A DNA stretch of 64,000 nt from Aristolochia californica. Taxonomy: Eukaryota; Streptophyta; Magnoliopsida; Piperales; Aristolochiaceae. Every line of letters begins with the position of its first letter. Position 1 is the first letter of the stretch. The notes below the pieces were generated by a model. The model had not been told where the DNA came from. It saw nothing but the letters and a program-made list of their open reading frames with translations, and did no database searches. Of the stretch, positions 1 through 13,267 are shown piece by piece. The stretch lies in NCBI GenBank assembly GCA_029961685.1, contig JARWKL010000010.1:15397931-15461930 (forward strand), in the 5' to 3' direction. The translations under genes were made by a program, and so were the position numbers.

Positions 1-3000
1 AAATCTGACCTAACGATCATAGATGATTGTAAAGTGATTTATCATATGTAACGGGCTATATTTTTGTAATGAATGACTTTTTTATTGGGAGTCAACACAC
101 AATTAAAAATACCCTGCCTCCCCCTTTTCCCTACGATTGCAAAACCTGATATATAAAAACTAAATAGAGTTTACAATCCCTAAAAATTACAGACACTTAT
201 TGGAATTATCATTCTCTACATTTTTGCATTGTGCATTTACATTTTAGATGTGTACTTTTTTTTCTTATATATAAACATGAGATTTACTTTCCCTTCATCT
301 CGTAAAAAAAAAGAGATAAAATGCAAATAGATCACAACAAATTGAACATTTTTGAGTTTACCTAAGGAAAAATTTTAAGCAATAACAAACGTAAGTAAAG
401 AAAATATATTCACACATCACAAATGAACACAAAAGTTTTTTTATCCAAGTTTGGGAAATTCCACTAGTTCAACCCTAATAGCTTGGAATTTTATAAGAAA
501 GAGATTTATGTACACATGTTTTAAAATATGGATATGCAGGTTTGAAACATGTTAAATATGCAAATGACCTATGGATCCAAACCTTTTAAATAGAATAACA
601 CTGAACGTGAGGTGGATATTTACCCGAGTCAAACAAGCCTTTATTTTGTCTATTTACAAAGAGCTGACCCAATGATCAGAGATGATTGTAAAGTGATTTA
701 TGATGCGTAATGGGCTATATTTTTGTAAGGAATGACTTATGGATTGGGAGTCAACACTCAGTTAAAAATGCCCTGCCTCCCGTTTTTCCCGACGATAGCA
801 AAACCAAATATAAAAAACTAAAAAGATTTTACAATTCCGAAAAGACACAATTTGGAATTATCACTTTCCCTTCATCTCCTTAACAAAAAAAAAGAGATAA
901 AAGGCAAATAGATCACAACAAAATGAAAATTTTGGAGTTTACGTATGGAAAAAATTTAGAGCAACAAAAAAAGTATGTAAAGAAAATTTATTCACACACC
1001 ACAAATAAACCCAACTGTTTTGTTATCCAAGTTTGCAAAGTTCTACTTGTTTAACCCTAATAGCTTGGAATTTTATAAGAAAGTAATTTTTCTACACATG
1101 TTTTAAAAATCGATATGCAAGCTTGAAAAATGTTAAAGATGCAAATGATCTATGGATCAAAACCTTTTAAAGAGAATAACATTAAATTCTCTAGTGAACA
1201 TGTGGTGGGATATTTACCCGAGTCAAACTAGCCATTATTTTGCCCATTTACAAAAACTTGGCCTAACGATCATAGATGATTGTAAAGAGATTTATCATGC
1301 GAAATAGGCTATATTTTTGTACGAAATGACATATGGATTGGGAGTCAACACTCAGATAAAAATAACCCGCCTCCCCCTTTTCCCGACGATTGCAGAACCT
1401 GATATATAAATACTAAAAAGAGTTCACAATCCCTTGAAATTACAGACACTTTTTGGAATTATCACTCTCTACATTTGTGCATTGTGCATTACCATTTTAA
1501 ATGTGTATTTTTTTCTTATATCAAAACATGAGTTTTCACTTTCCCTTCATCTCATATACCAAAAAATAGATAAAAGGCAAATTGATCACAACATAATGAA
1601 AATTTAAGAGTTTATGTATAGAAAAAATTTAAAGCAATAAAAAATGTAAGTAAATAAAATTTATTCAAACACCACAAATGAACACAAAAGCTTTGTTATC
1701 TGACTTTGGGAAAATCCACTAGTTCAACCCTAATAGCTTGGAATTTAAAAAGAAAGAGTTTTTTTACACTTGTTTTAAAAAATGAATATGCATGCTTGGA
1801 ACATGTTAAAGATGCAAATGACCTATGGATCCAAATATTTTAAAGAGAATAATATTAAATTCTCAAGTGAACGTGCTGTGGGATATTTACCTGTGTAAAA
1901 AAAAACATTATTTTACCCATTTACAAAAATCGGACCTAACGATCATAGATGATTGTAAAGTTATTTATCATGTGTAACGGGCTATATTTTTGTAAGGAAT
2001 GACTTATGGATTGGGACTCAACACACAGTTAAAAATCCCCCGCCTCCCCCTTTTCCTGACGATTGCAAAACATGATATATAAAAACTAAAAAGAGTTTAC
2101 AATCCCTAAAAATTATCGACACTTATTGGAATTATCACTCTCTACATTTGTGCATTGTGCAATTACATTTTAGATGTGTATTTTTTTTAAACCAAAACTT
2201 GAGATTTCACTATCCCTTCATGTCTTAAACAAAAAAAAAAATTGATAAAAGGCAGTTCACAACAAAATGAAAATTTTAGAGTTTACGTGTGGAAAACTTT
2301 TGAAGCAATAAAAAAGGTAAGTAAATAAAATTTATTCACACACCACAAATGAACACAAAAGTTTTGTTATCCAAGTTTGGGAAATTCCACTAGTTCAACC
2401 CTAATAGCATGGAATTTTATAAGAAAGAGATTTTTCTACACATGTTTTAAAAAATGGACATGCATGCTTGAAACCAGTTAAAGATGTAAATGACGTATGG
2501 ATCCAACCCTTTTAAAGAGCATAACATTAAATTCTCAAGTGAACGTGCGGTGGGATATTTACCCAAGTCAAAAAGGCCATTATTTTGGCAATTTACAAAA
2601 AGCAGACCTAACGATCATAGATGATAGTAAAGTGATTTATCATGTGTAACGGGCTATATTTTTGTAAGGAATGACTTATGGATTGGGAGTCAACACACAG
2701 TTAAAAATCCCCCGCCTCCGCCTTTTACCGATGATTGGGAAACCTGATATATAAAAACTAAAAAGACTTTACAATCCCTAGAAATTACCGACACTTATTG
2801 GAATTATCATTCTCTACACTTGTGCATTGTGCATTTACATTTTAGTTGTTTTCTTTTTTTTTGTTAAATCAAAACTTGAGATTTCACATTCCCTTCATCT
2901 CGTAAACCAAAAAAAACATAATAAGCAAATAGATCACAACAAAATGAAAATTTTAGAGTTTAAGTAGGGAAAACATTTAAAGAAATAAAAAATGTAAGTA

Positions 3001-5349
3001 AAGAAAATTTATTAATAAACCACAAATGAACACAAGTTTTGTTATCCAATGTTTGAAAATTCCACTAGTTCAACCCTAATAGCTTGGAATTTTATAAGAA
3101 AGAGATTTTTCTACACATGTTTTAAAAAAAGGATATGCAAGCTTGAAACCTGGTAAAGATGCAAATGACCTATGGATTCAACCCTTTTAAAGAGAATAAC
3201 ATTAAATTCTCAAGTGAACGTGCGGTGGGATATTTACCTGAGTGAAACAAGTCATTATTTTGCCCATTTACAAGAGTTGACCTAACGATCATAAATGATT
3301 GTAAGGTGATTTATCATGAGTAACGGGCTATATTTTTGTAAGGAATGACTTATGAATAGGGAGTCAACACTCATTTAAAAATCCCCCACCGGCCCCTTTT
3401 CGCAATGATTTCAAAACTTGATATATAAAAAGTAAAAAGAGTTTACAATCCCTAAAAATTACAGACACTTTTTGGAATTATCACTCTCTACATTTGTGCA
3501 TTGTGCATTTCCATTTTAGATGTTTTTTTTTTTCTGAAATCAAAACTTGAGTTTTCACTTTCCCTTCAAGTCGTCAATCAAAAAAAGAGATAAAATGCAA
3601 ATAGATCACAACAAAATAAAAATTTTAGAGTTTATGTATGGAAAAAATTTAAAGTAATAACAAATGTAAGTAATAAAATTTATTCAAACACCAAAAATGA
3701 ACATAAACGTTTTGTTATCCGAGTTTGGGAAATTCCACTAGTTCAACCCTATTAGCTTGGAATTTTATAAGAAAAAGATTTTTCTACACATGTTTTAAAA
3801 AAGTGGATATGCATGGTTGAAACATTTTAAAGATGCAAAGGACCTATGGATCCAAACCTTTTAAAGAGAATAACTTTAAATTCTCAAGAGAACGTACGGT
3901 GGGATATTTACCTGAGTCAAACAACCCATTATTTTTCCCGTTGACAAAAACCTAAGCTAATGATCATAGATGATTGTAAAGTGATTTATCTTGCGTAAGG
4001 GGATATATTTTTTTTTAAGGAATGACTTATGGATTGGGAGTCAACACTCAAGCTAAAAATCCCCCACCTCTCTCTTTTCCCAACGATATCAAAACCTGAT
4101 ATATAAAAACTAAAATACGTTTACAATCGCTAAAAATTACAGACATTTTTCTGAATTATCACACTCTACATTTGTGCTTTGTGCATTTCCATTTTAGATG
4201 TGTACTTTTTTTTCTTCAATAAAAATTTGAGTTTTCACTTTCCCTTTATCACGTAAACAAAAAAAAAGATATAAAAGTTAAATAGATCACAACAAAATGA
4301 AAATTTTTGAGTTTATCTATGGAAAAAATTTTAAGCAATAAAAAATATAAGTAAAGAAAATTTATTCACACCCCACAAATGAACAAAAAAGTTTTTTTAT
4401 CCATGTTTGGGAAATTCCACTAGTTCAACCCCTATAGCTTGGAATTTTATATGAAAGAGATTTTTCTACACAAGTTTTAAAAAATGGATATGCATGCTTG
4501 AAACATGTTCAAGATTTAAATGACCTATGGATCCAAACCTTTTAGAGAGAATAACACTAAATTCTCAAGTGAATGTACGTTGGGATATTTACCTGAGTCA
4601 AACAAGCCTTTATTTTGCCTATTTACAAAAAGCAGACCTAACGATTAGAGATCATTGTAAAGTGATTTATCATGTGTAACGGGCTATATTTTTCTAAGGA
4701 ATGACTTGCGGATTGGGAGTCAACACTCAGTTAAAAATCCCCCACCTCCCCCTTTTCGTGACGATAGGAAAACCTGATATATAAAAACTAAAAAGAGTTT
4801 ATAATCCCTCAAAATTAAATACAGTTTTAGGAATTATCACTCTCTACATTTGTGCATTGTGCATTTCCATTTTAGATGTGTACTTTTTTTTTATAATCAA
4901 AACATGAGTTTTCACTTTCCCTTCATCTCGTAAACAAAAAAAAGAGATAAAAGGCAAATAGATCACTACAAAATGAAAATTTTAGAGTTTATGTATGGAA
5001 AAAATTTAAAGCAATAACTAATGTAAGTAAAAAAAATTTAGTCACACACCACAAATGTACAGAAAAGTTTTGTTATCCATGTTTGGGAAATTCAACTATT
5101 TGAACCCTTATAGCTTGGAATTTAGAAGAAAGAGATTTTTAAACACAAGTTTTAAAAAATGGATATGCATGCTTGAAACATTTTCAAGATGCAAATGACC
5201 TTTCGATCCAAACATTTTAAATAGAATACCATTAAATTCTCAAGTGAACGTATGGTGGGATATTTACTAGAGTCAAACAAGCCATTATTTTGCCTATTTA
5301 CAAAAAGCAGACCTAACGATCATAGATGATTGTAAAATGATTTATCATG

Positions 5350-5476
5350 CGTGACGGCCTTTATTTCTGTAAGGAATGACTTTTGGATTGGGAGTCAATG
5401 CTCAGTATCATAAGTGATGGCGTTTATTTTTGTAATGAATGACTATTGGATTGGCAGTCAACACTCAATTAAAAAT
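5350..5476. repeat. 63-bp internal duplication in a satellite monomer
   Basis: The segment holding GGCCTTTATTT...TGGATTGGGAGTCAA occurs twice in tandem inside one monomer; the GAG landmark is at 5392 and its copy at 5455 (63 bp apart). The two halves differ slightly. The join reads CTCAGTATCATAAGTGA, a phrase absent from ordinary monomers. Confidence 0.85.
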
Positions 5477-6089
5477 CCCCACCTCCCCCTTTTCCCAACG
5501 ATAGCAAAACCTGATATAAAAACTAAGAAGAGTTTACAATCCCTAAAAATTACAGACATTTTTTTGGAATTACCACTCTCTACATTAGTGCATTGTGCAT
5601 TTCCATTATAAATGTGTACTTTTTTAAAAAAAATCAAAACTTGAGTATTCACTTTCCCTTCTTCTCGTAAACAAAAAAAAAAAGAGATAAAAGGCAAATA
5701 TATCACTACAAAATGAAAATTTTAGATTTTATGTATGGAAAAAATGTTAAGAAATAACAAATGTAAGTAAATAAAATTTATTCACATACCACAAATGAAC
5801 ACTAAAGTTTTATTATCCATGTTTTGGAAATTCCACTAGTTGAACCCTTATTGTTTGGAATTTTATAAGAAAGAGATTTTCCTACACAAGTTTTAAAAAA
5901 TGGATATGCATGCTTGAAACATGTTCAAGATGAAAATGACCTATGGATCAAAACCTTTTAAATAGAATACCATTAAATTCTCAAGTGAACGTACGGTGGG
6001 ATATTTACTCGAGTCAAATAAGCCATTATTTTGCCCGTTTACAAAAGGCAGACCTAACGATCATAGATGATTGTAAAGTGATTTAGCAT

Positions 6090-6217
6090 GCGTGACGGCC
6101 TTTATTTTTGAAAGGAATGACTTTTGGATTGGGAGTCAATACTCAGTATCATAAGTGACTGCCTTTATTTTTGTAACGAATGACTTTTGGATTGGGAGTC
6201 AACACTCAATTAAAAAT
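6090..6217. repeat. 63-bp internal duplication in a satellite monomer
   Basis: Same 63-bp duplication and the same join (CAGTATCATAAGTGA) as at 5350; landmarks at 6133 and 6196. The shared join shows that the duplicated monomer itself was later copied. Confidence 0.85.
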
Positions 6218-7499
6218 CCTCACCTGCCCCTTTTCCCAACGATAACAAAACCTGATATATAAAAACTAAAAAGAGTTTACAATCCCTAAATATTACAGAC
6301 ACTTTTTGGAATTACCGCTCTCTACATTAGTGCATTGTGCATCTCCATTTTAGATGTGTACTTTTTTTTTAAAACAAAACTTGAGTTTTCACTTTCCTTT
6401 CATCTCATAAACAAAAAAGGAGATAAAAGGCAAATAGATCACAAAAAAATGATAATTTTAGAATATAAGTATGGAAAATATTTTAAGCAATAAAAATCTT
6501 ATGGAAAGAATATTTATTCACACAACACAAATGAACACTAAAGTTTTGTTGTCCATGTTGGGAAATTCCACTAGTTCAACCCTTATAGCTTGGAATTTTA
6601 TAAGAAAGAGATTTTTCTACACAAGCTTTTAAAAATGGATATGCATGCTTCAAAGATGTTAAAGATGCAAATGATCTATGGATCCAAACCTTTTGAAGAG
6701 AATAATATTAAATTCTCAAGTGAACGTACGGTGGGTTATTTGCCCGAGTAAAACATGCCATTATTTTGCACGTTTACAAAAAGCTGACCTAACGATCATT
6801 GATATTGTAAAGTGATTTATGTTGAGTAACGGGCTATATTTTTTAAGGAATGACTTATGAATTGGGAGTCAACAATGAGTTAAAAGTCCCCCACCTCCCC
6901 CTTTTCTCGACGATAGCAAAACCTGATATATAAAAATGATAAAAAGTTTACAATCCCGAATAATTACAGACACGTTTTGGAATTAGCACTCACTACATTT
7001 GTGTATTGTGCATTTCCATTTTAGATGTGTACTTTTTTTTCTTAAATCAAAACTTGAGTTTTCACTTTCCCTTCATCTTGTAAACTAGAAAAAAGTTATA
7101 AAAGGCAAATAGATCACAACAAAATGAAACTTTTAGAGTTTATGTATGGAAAAAATTTAAGGCAATAACAAATGTAACTAAAGAAAATTTATTCACACAC
7201 CAAAAATGAACACAAAATTTTTGTTATCCGAGTTTGGGAAATTGCACTTGTTCAACCGTAATAGCATGGAATTTTATAAGAAAGTGATTTTTCAACACAT
7301 GTTTTAAAAAATGGATATGCATGCTTGACACTTGTTAAAGATGCAAATGAACTATGGATCCAAACCTTTTAAAGAGAATATCATTAAATTCTCAAGTGAT
7401 CGTGCGGTGGGATATTTAATCGAGTCAAACAATCCATTATTTTGCCTGTTTACAAAAAGCAGACCTAACGATCATAGATGATTGTAAAGTGATTGATCA

Positions 7500-7627
7500 T
7501 GCGTGACGACCTTTATTTTTGTAAGGAATGACTTTTGGTTTGGAGACGACAATCAGTATCAAAAGTGAAGGCCTTTATTTTTGTAACGATTGACTTTTGG
7601 ATTGGGAGTCAACACTCAATTAAAAAT
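7500..7627. repeat. 63-bp internal duplication in a satellite monomer
   Basis: Third monomer with the duplication; landmarks at 7543 (degraded, GGAGACGACAATCAG) and 7606. The join CAGTATCAAAAGTGA differs by one base from the others. Confidence 0.82.
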
Positions 7628-8242
7628 CCCCTACCTCCCCCTTTTCCCAACAATAGCAAAATCTGATATATAAAAACTACGAAGAGTTTACAATCCCTAA
7701 AAATTACAGACATTTTTTGGAATTACCACTCTCGACATTAGTGCATTGTGCATTTCAATTTTAGATGTGAACTTTTTTTAAAAAATCAAAACTTGAGCTT
7801 TCACTTTCCCTTCATCTCGTAAACAAACAAAAAAAAGAGATAAAAGGCAAATAGATCACTACAAAATGAAAATTTTAGAGTTTATGGATGGAAATTTTTT
7901 TATTCAATAACAAATGTAACTAAAGAAAATTTATTCACACACCACAAATGAACACTAAAGTTTTATTATCCATGTTTTGGAAATTCCACTAGTTGAACCC
8001 TTATAGCTTGGTATTTTATATGAAAGAGATTTTTCTACACAAGTTTTAAAAAATGGATATGCATGCTTGAAACATGTTCAAGATGCAAATAACCGATGGA
8101 TCCAAACCTTTTAAATAGTATACCATTAAATTCTCAAGTGAACGTATGGTGAGATATTTACACGAGTCAAACAAGCCATTATTTTGCCCATTTACAAAAA
8201 TAGACCTAACGATCACAGATGATTGTAAAGTGATTTATCATG

Positions 8243-8369
8243 CGTAACGGCCTTTATTTTTGTAAGGAATGACTTTTGTATTTGGAGTCAACACTCAGTA
8301 TCATAAGTGACGGCCTTTATTTTTGTAACGAATGACTTTTGGATTGGGAGTCAACACTCAATTAAAAAT
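8243..8369. repeat. 63-bp internal duplication in a satellite monomer
   Basis: Fourth monomer with the duplication; landmarks at 8285 and 8348, join CAGTATCATAAGTGA. The monomers either side (6866 and 9028) lack it, so the order is duplicated, duplicated, plain, duplicated, duplicated, plain. Confidence 0.85.
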
Positions 8370-11300
8370 CCCCCACCTCCCCCTTTTCCCAACAATAGCA
8401 AAACCTGATATATACAAACTAAGAAGAGTTTACAATCCCTAAAAATTACAAACACTTTTTGGAATTACCACTCTCAACATTAGTGCATTGTGTATTTCCA
8501 TTTTAGCTGTGTACTTTTTAAAAAAAAAATCAAAACTTGAGTATTCACTTTCCCTTCATCTCGGAAACAAAAAAAAAAAAGGAGATAAAAGGCAAATAGA
8601 TCACAACAAAATGAAAATTTTGGAGTTTATGTATGGAAAATATTTAAGCAAATCAAAAATGAAAGGAAAGAAAATTTATTCACACACCACAAATGAACAT
8701 AAAATTTTTGTTATCCATGTTTGGGATATTCCACTAGATTAACCCTTATAGCTTGGAATTTTATAAGAAAGAGATTTTTCTACACTAGTTTTTAAAAATG
8801 GATATGGAAGCTTGAAACATGTTAAAGATGCAAATGACCTATGGATCCTAACCTCTTAAAGAGAATAACATTAAATTCTCAAGTGAACGTACGGTGGGAT
8901 ATTTACCCGAGTCAAACAAGCCATTATTTTTCCCGTTTACAAAAACCTGACCTAACAATCATAGATGATTTTAAAGTGATTTATCTTGCATAACAAGCTA
9001 TATTGTTTTAAGGAATGACTTATGGATTGGGAGTCAAAACTCAGTAAAAAAATCCCCCACCTCCTCCTTTTCCCAATGATAGCAAAACCTCATATATAAA
9101 AACTAAAAAGAGTTTACAATCCCTAAGAATTACAGACACTTTTTGGAATTATCACACTCTATATTTTTGCATTGTGCATTTCATTTTAGATGTGCACTTT
9201 TTTTAAAATCAAAACTTGAGTTTTCACTTTTCCTTTATCTCGTAAACAAAAAAAAAAATATAAAAAGAAAATAGATCAACACAAAATGAAAATTTTCGAG
9301 TTTATCTATGGAAAAAATTTTAAGCAATAAAAAATTTAAGTAAAAAAAATTTATTCACACACAACAAATGAACACAAGTTTTTGCATCCATGTTAGAGAA
9401 ATTCCACTAGTTCAACCCTGCTAGCTTGGAATTTTATAAGAAAGAGAATTTTCTACACAAATTTGAAAAAAAATGGATATGCATGCTTGAAACATGTTGA
9501 AGATGCAAATGACCTATGGATCCAAACCTTTTAAAGAGAATAACATTAAATTCTCAACTGAATGTACGGTGGGTTATTTACCCAAGTCAAACAAGCCATT
9601 ATTTTGCCCGTTTACAAAAAGCTGACCTAACGATCATTGATGATTGTAAAGTGATTTATGTTGAGTAACGGGCTATATTTTTCTAAGGAATGACTTAAGG
9701 ATTGGGAGTCAACACTCAGTTAAAAATCCCCCGCCTCCCCCTTTTCCCAACAATTGCAAAAGCTGATATATAAAAACTAAAAAGAGTTTACAATCCCTAA
9801 AAATTAAAAACACTTTTTGGAATTATCATTCATTACATTTGTGCATTGTGAATTTCCATTTTAGATGTCTACTTTTTTTTCTTAAATCAAAACATGAGTT
9901 TTCACTTTCCCTTCATCTCGTAAACAAGAAAAAAGAGATAAAAGGCAAATAGATCACAACAAAATGAAAATTGTAGAGTTTATGCTTGGAAAAAATTTAA
10001 AGCTATAACAAATGTAAGTTAAGAAAATTTATTCAAACACCACATATGAACACAAACCTTTTGTTATCCAAGTTTGGGAAATTCCACTAGTTCAACCCTT
10101 ATTGCTTCGAATTTTATTCGGAAGAGATTTTCGTACACATGTTTTAAAAAACTGGATATGCATGCTTGAAACATGTGAAAGATGCAAAGGACCTAAGGAT
10201 CCAAACCTTTTAAAGAGAATAACATTAAATTCTCAAGTGAACGTACTGTGGGATATTTACCCGAGTCAAACAAGCGATTATTTTGCTCGTTTACAAAATG
10301 CAGACCTAACGATCGTAGATGATTGTAAAGTGATTTATCATGTCCACGATCTATATTTTTTTAAGGAATGACTTATGTATTGGGAGTCAACACTCAGTTA
10401 AAAATCCCCCACCTTCCCCTTTTCTCGACGATAGTGAAACCTGATATATAAAAACTATAAAGAGTTTACAATCCCGAATAATTACAGACACTTTTTGGAA
10501 TTATCACTCTCTACATTTATGCATTGTACATTTCCATTTTATATGTGTACTTTTTGTTATTAAATCAAAACTTGAGTTTTCACTTTCCCTTCATCTCGTA
10601 AACTAGAAAAAAGATATCAAAGGCAAAGAGATCACAACAAAATGAAACTTTTAGAGTTTATGTATGGAAACAATTTAAAGCAATAACAAATGTAAGTAAA
10701 GAAAATTTATCCACACACCACAAATGAACACAAAAGTTTTTTTATCCAAGTTTGGGAAATTCCACTTGTTAAACCATAATAGGTTGGAATTTTATAAGAA
10801 AGTGTTTTTTCAACACATGTTTTAACAAATGGATAAGCATGCTTGAAACAAGTTAAAGATGCAAATGACCTATCGATCCAAACCTTTTAAAGAGAATAAC
10901 ATTAAATTTTCAAGTGAACGTGAGGTGGGATATTTGCATGAGTCAAACAAGCCATTATTTTGCCCATTTACAAAAAGCTGACCTAACGATCATAGATGAT
11001 TGTAAAGTGATTTATCATGTGTAACGGGCTATATTTTTATAAGGAATAACTTATGGATTGGGAGTCAACACTCAGTTAAAAATCCCCCTCCTTCCTCTTT
11101 TCCCGACGATTGCAAAACCTGAAATATAAAAACTAAAATGAGTTTACCATCCCTAAAAATTAGAGACACTATTTGGAATTATCACACTCAATATTTGTGC
11201 ATTTAGCATTTCCATTTTAGATGTGTACTTTTTTTTTAAAATCAAAACTTGAGTATTCACTTTCCCTTCATTTCGTAAACAAGAAAATAGAGATAAAAGG

Positions 11301-13002
11301 GAAATAGATCACAAAAAAATGATAATTTAAGAATTTATGTATGGAAAAAATTTAAACCTATAATTAATGTAAGTAAAGAAAATTTATTCACACACCACAA
11401 ATGTACACAAAAGTTTTGTTGTCCAAGTTTGGGAAATTCCACTAGTTCAACCCTAATAGCTTGGAATTTTATAAGAACAAGATTTTTCTACACATGTTTT
11501 AAAAAATGGATATGTATGCTTGAAACATGTTAAAGATGCAAATGAACTATGGATCCAAACCTTTTAAAGAGAATAACATTAAATTCTCAAGTGAACATGT
11601 GGTGCGATATTTACCCGAGTCAAACAAGCCATTATTTTGCCCAATTACAAAAAGCTGACCAAACGATCATAGATGATTGTAAAGAGATTTATCATGCATA
11701 ACGGGATATATTTTTCTAAGGAACGATTTATGGATTGGGAGTCAACACTCAGTTAAAAATTCTCTGCCTCCCCCTTTTCCCAACGATAGCGAAACCTGAT
11801 ACATAAAAACTAAAAAGAGTTTACAATCCCTAAAAATTACAGACACTTTTTGGAATTATCACTCTCTACATTTGTGCCTTGTGCATTTCCATTTTAGATG
11901 TGTAACTTTTTATCTTAAATAAAAACTTGAGTTTTCAATTTCTTTTCATCTCGTAAACAAGAAAAAAGAGATAAAAGGCAAATAGATCAGAACAAAATGA
12001 AAATTTTAGAGTTTATGTATGGAAAAAATTTAAAGCAATAAAAAATGTAAGTAAAGAAAATTTATTCACACACCCCAAATGAACACAAAGTTTTTTTATC
12101 CAAGTTTGAAAAATTCCAGTGGGTCAACCCTAATAGCTTGGAATTTTATAAGAAATAGATTTTTCTACACATGTTTTAAAAAAGTGGATATTCATGCTTG
12201 AAACATGTTAAAGATGCGAAGGACCTATGGATCCATACCTTTTAAAGAGAATGTCATTAAATTCTCAAGTGAACGTGTGGTGGGATATTTAATAGAGTCA
12301 AACAAGCCATTATTTTGGCCATCAACAAAATGCTGACCAAACGATCATAGATAATTGTGAAAAGATTTATCAAGCATAACGGGCTATATTTTTGTATGCA
12401 ATGACTTATGGATTGGGAGTCAACACTCAGCTAAAAATCCCCAGCCTCCCCCTTTTCCCAATGATTCCAAAACCTGATATATAATAAATAAAAAGAGTTT
12501 ACAATACCTAAAAATTACAGACATTTTTTGGAATTATCACTCACTACATTTGTGCATTGTGCATTTCCATTTTAGTTGTACATTTGTTTCTTTAATCAAA
12601 ACTCTGAGTTTTCGCTCTACCTTCATCCCGTAAAGAAAAAAGGGAAATAGATAACAACAAAAAGAAAAATTTCGAGTTTATGTATGGAAAAAATTTAAAA
12701 CAATAACAAATGTAAGTAAAGAAATTGATTCACACACCACAAATGAACACAAAAGTTTTGCTATCCATGTTTGGGAAATTTTACTAGATCAACCCCAATA
12801 GCTTGGAATTTTAAAAGAAAGATTTTTCTATACATGTTTTAAAAAATTGATTTGCATGTTTGAAACATGTTAAAGATGCAAATGACCTCTGGATCCAAAC
12901 TTTTTAAAGAGAATAACATTGAATTCTCAAGTGAAAGTGCGGTGGGATATTTACCCTAGTCAAACAAGCCATTATTTTTTCTTTTCCTTTTTAAGGGTAT
13001 GT

Positions 13003-13032
13003 ATTTTATGTTTTGTTATTTTATGTTTTGTT
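13003..13032 (+). repeat. 15-bp tandem repeat, two copies
   Basis: ATTTTATGTTTTGTT occurs twice back to back (13003-13017 and 13018-13032), without mismatch, just inside the left junction of the virus. It is T-rich and close to TTTGTA-type signals, so a role in 3'-end formation is possible but not shown. Confidence 0.8.
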
Positions 13033-13096
13033 TTAGACAATGTTTTTTATATTTTCGCATGTTTGTAATATAGTGATTCGTACAGTAATTAGTTTT

Positions 13097-13194
13097 ACTA
13101 TTCATGTTCCGCTTTATAAATATGATCTCCACAGTAGTTGTTATCACTGTTCATGTTCCGCATCTATGTATTGATCTCCACAGTGTTTGTTTTT
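13097..13194 (+). repeat. 49-bp tandem repeat, two copies
   Basis: TTCATGTTCCGC at 13101 and 13150, and TGATCTCCACAGT at 13123 and 13172, are each exactly 49 bp apart. Each unit opens with ACTRTTCA (13097, 13146), and the next such motif follows at 13195, again 49 bp on. The first unit contains TATAAATA (13115-13122), degraded in the second. Confidence 0.85.
13115..13122 (+). promoter_or_regulatory. Possible TATA box in the leader repeat (weak)
   Basis: TATAAATA, followed by TGATCTCC. The same octamer followed by CGATGCTCC occurs at 20441, the better placed promoter candidate. Being inside a repeat in an AT-rich stretch, this one may be chance. Confidence 0.3.
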
Positions 13195-13267
13195 ACTGTT
13201 CAAAAGTACTGTTCATTTTTACTATTCACGGTTACTATTCATGATTACTATTCATGTTTACTGTTCA
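13195..13267 (+). repeat. 13-bp phased array of ACTRTTCA, six copies
   Basis: ACTGTTCA or ACTATTCA begins at 13195, 13208, 13221, 13234, 13247 and 13260: six copies at an exact 13-bp step, with variable 5-bp spacers rich in T. Two more copies lie upstream at 13097 and 13146 in a 49-bp step. The octamer is fully kept except for the R position while the spacers vary, which hints at constraint on the motif. Function unknown; it could be a protein or RNA binding array in promoter or leader. Confidence 0.88.

Larger units (their letters stand above)
1..12978. repeat. Satellite array, left block (~675-bp monomer, ~19 copies)
   Basis: Head-to-tail monomers, all in one orientation. The landmark GATTGGGAGTCAACACTCAG recurs near 748, 1342, 2014, 2687, 3361, 4038, 4717, 5392, 6133, 6866, 7543, 8285, 9028 and on, mostly 672-680 bp apart. 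Order inside a monomer: the landmark; a C-rich block (CCCCCACCTCCCCCTTTTCCC); TATATAAAAACTAAAAAGAG; TTTGTGCATTGTGCATTTCC; a T-run; the dyad AAAACTTGAGTTTT; an A-run; GATAAAAGGCAAATAGATCAC; TTCACACACCACAAATGAAC; GGATATGCATGC; CTATGGATCCAAACC; and AACGATCATAGATGATTG. The copies are strongly AT-rich and differ by many point changes and small indels. One monomer (748-1342) lacks about 80 bp near 868. No coding potential is conserved between copies. The satellite family is not one I recognise by name. Confidence 0.95.

Noticed and set aside
10102..10371. 89-residue ORF in the satellite (and similar ones at 30805, 38056, 45146, 50648)
   Set aside because: They are satellite monomers read in one frame. 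The frame stays open only where stops happen to be mutated, and start and end differ between copies. No conserved protein.
1..12978. CRISPR-like or operon-like regular repeat
   Set aside because: The repeat unit is ~675 bp with no spacer structure; it is an ordinary eukaryotic tandem satellite.
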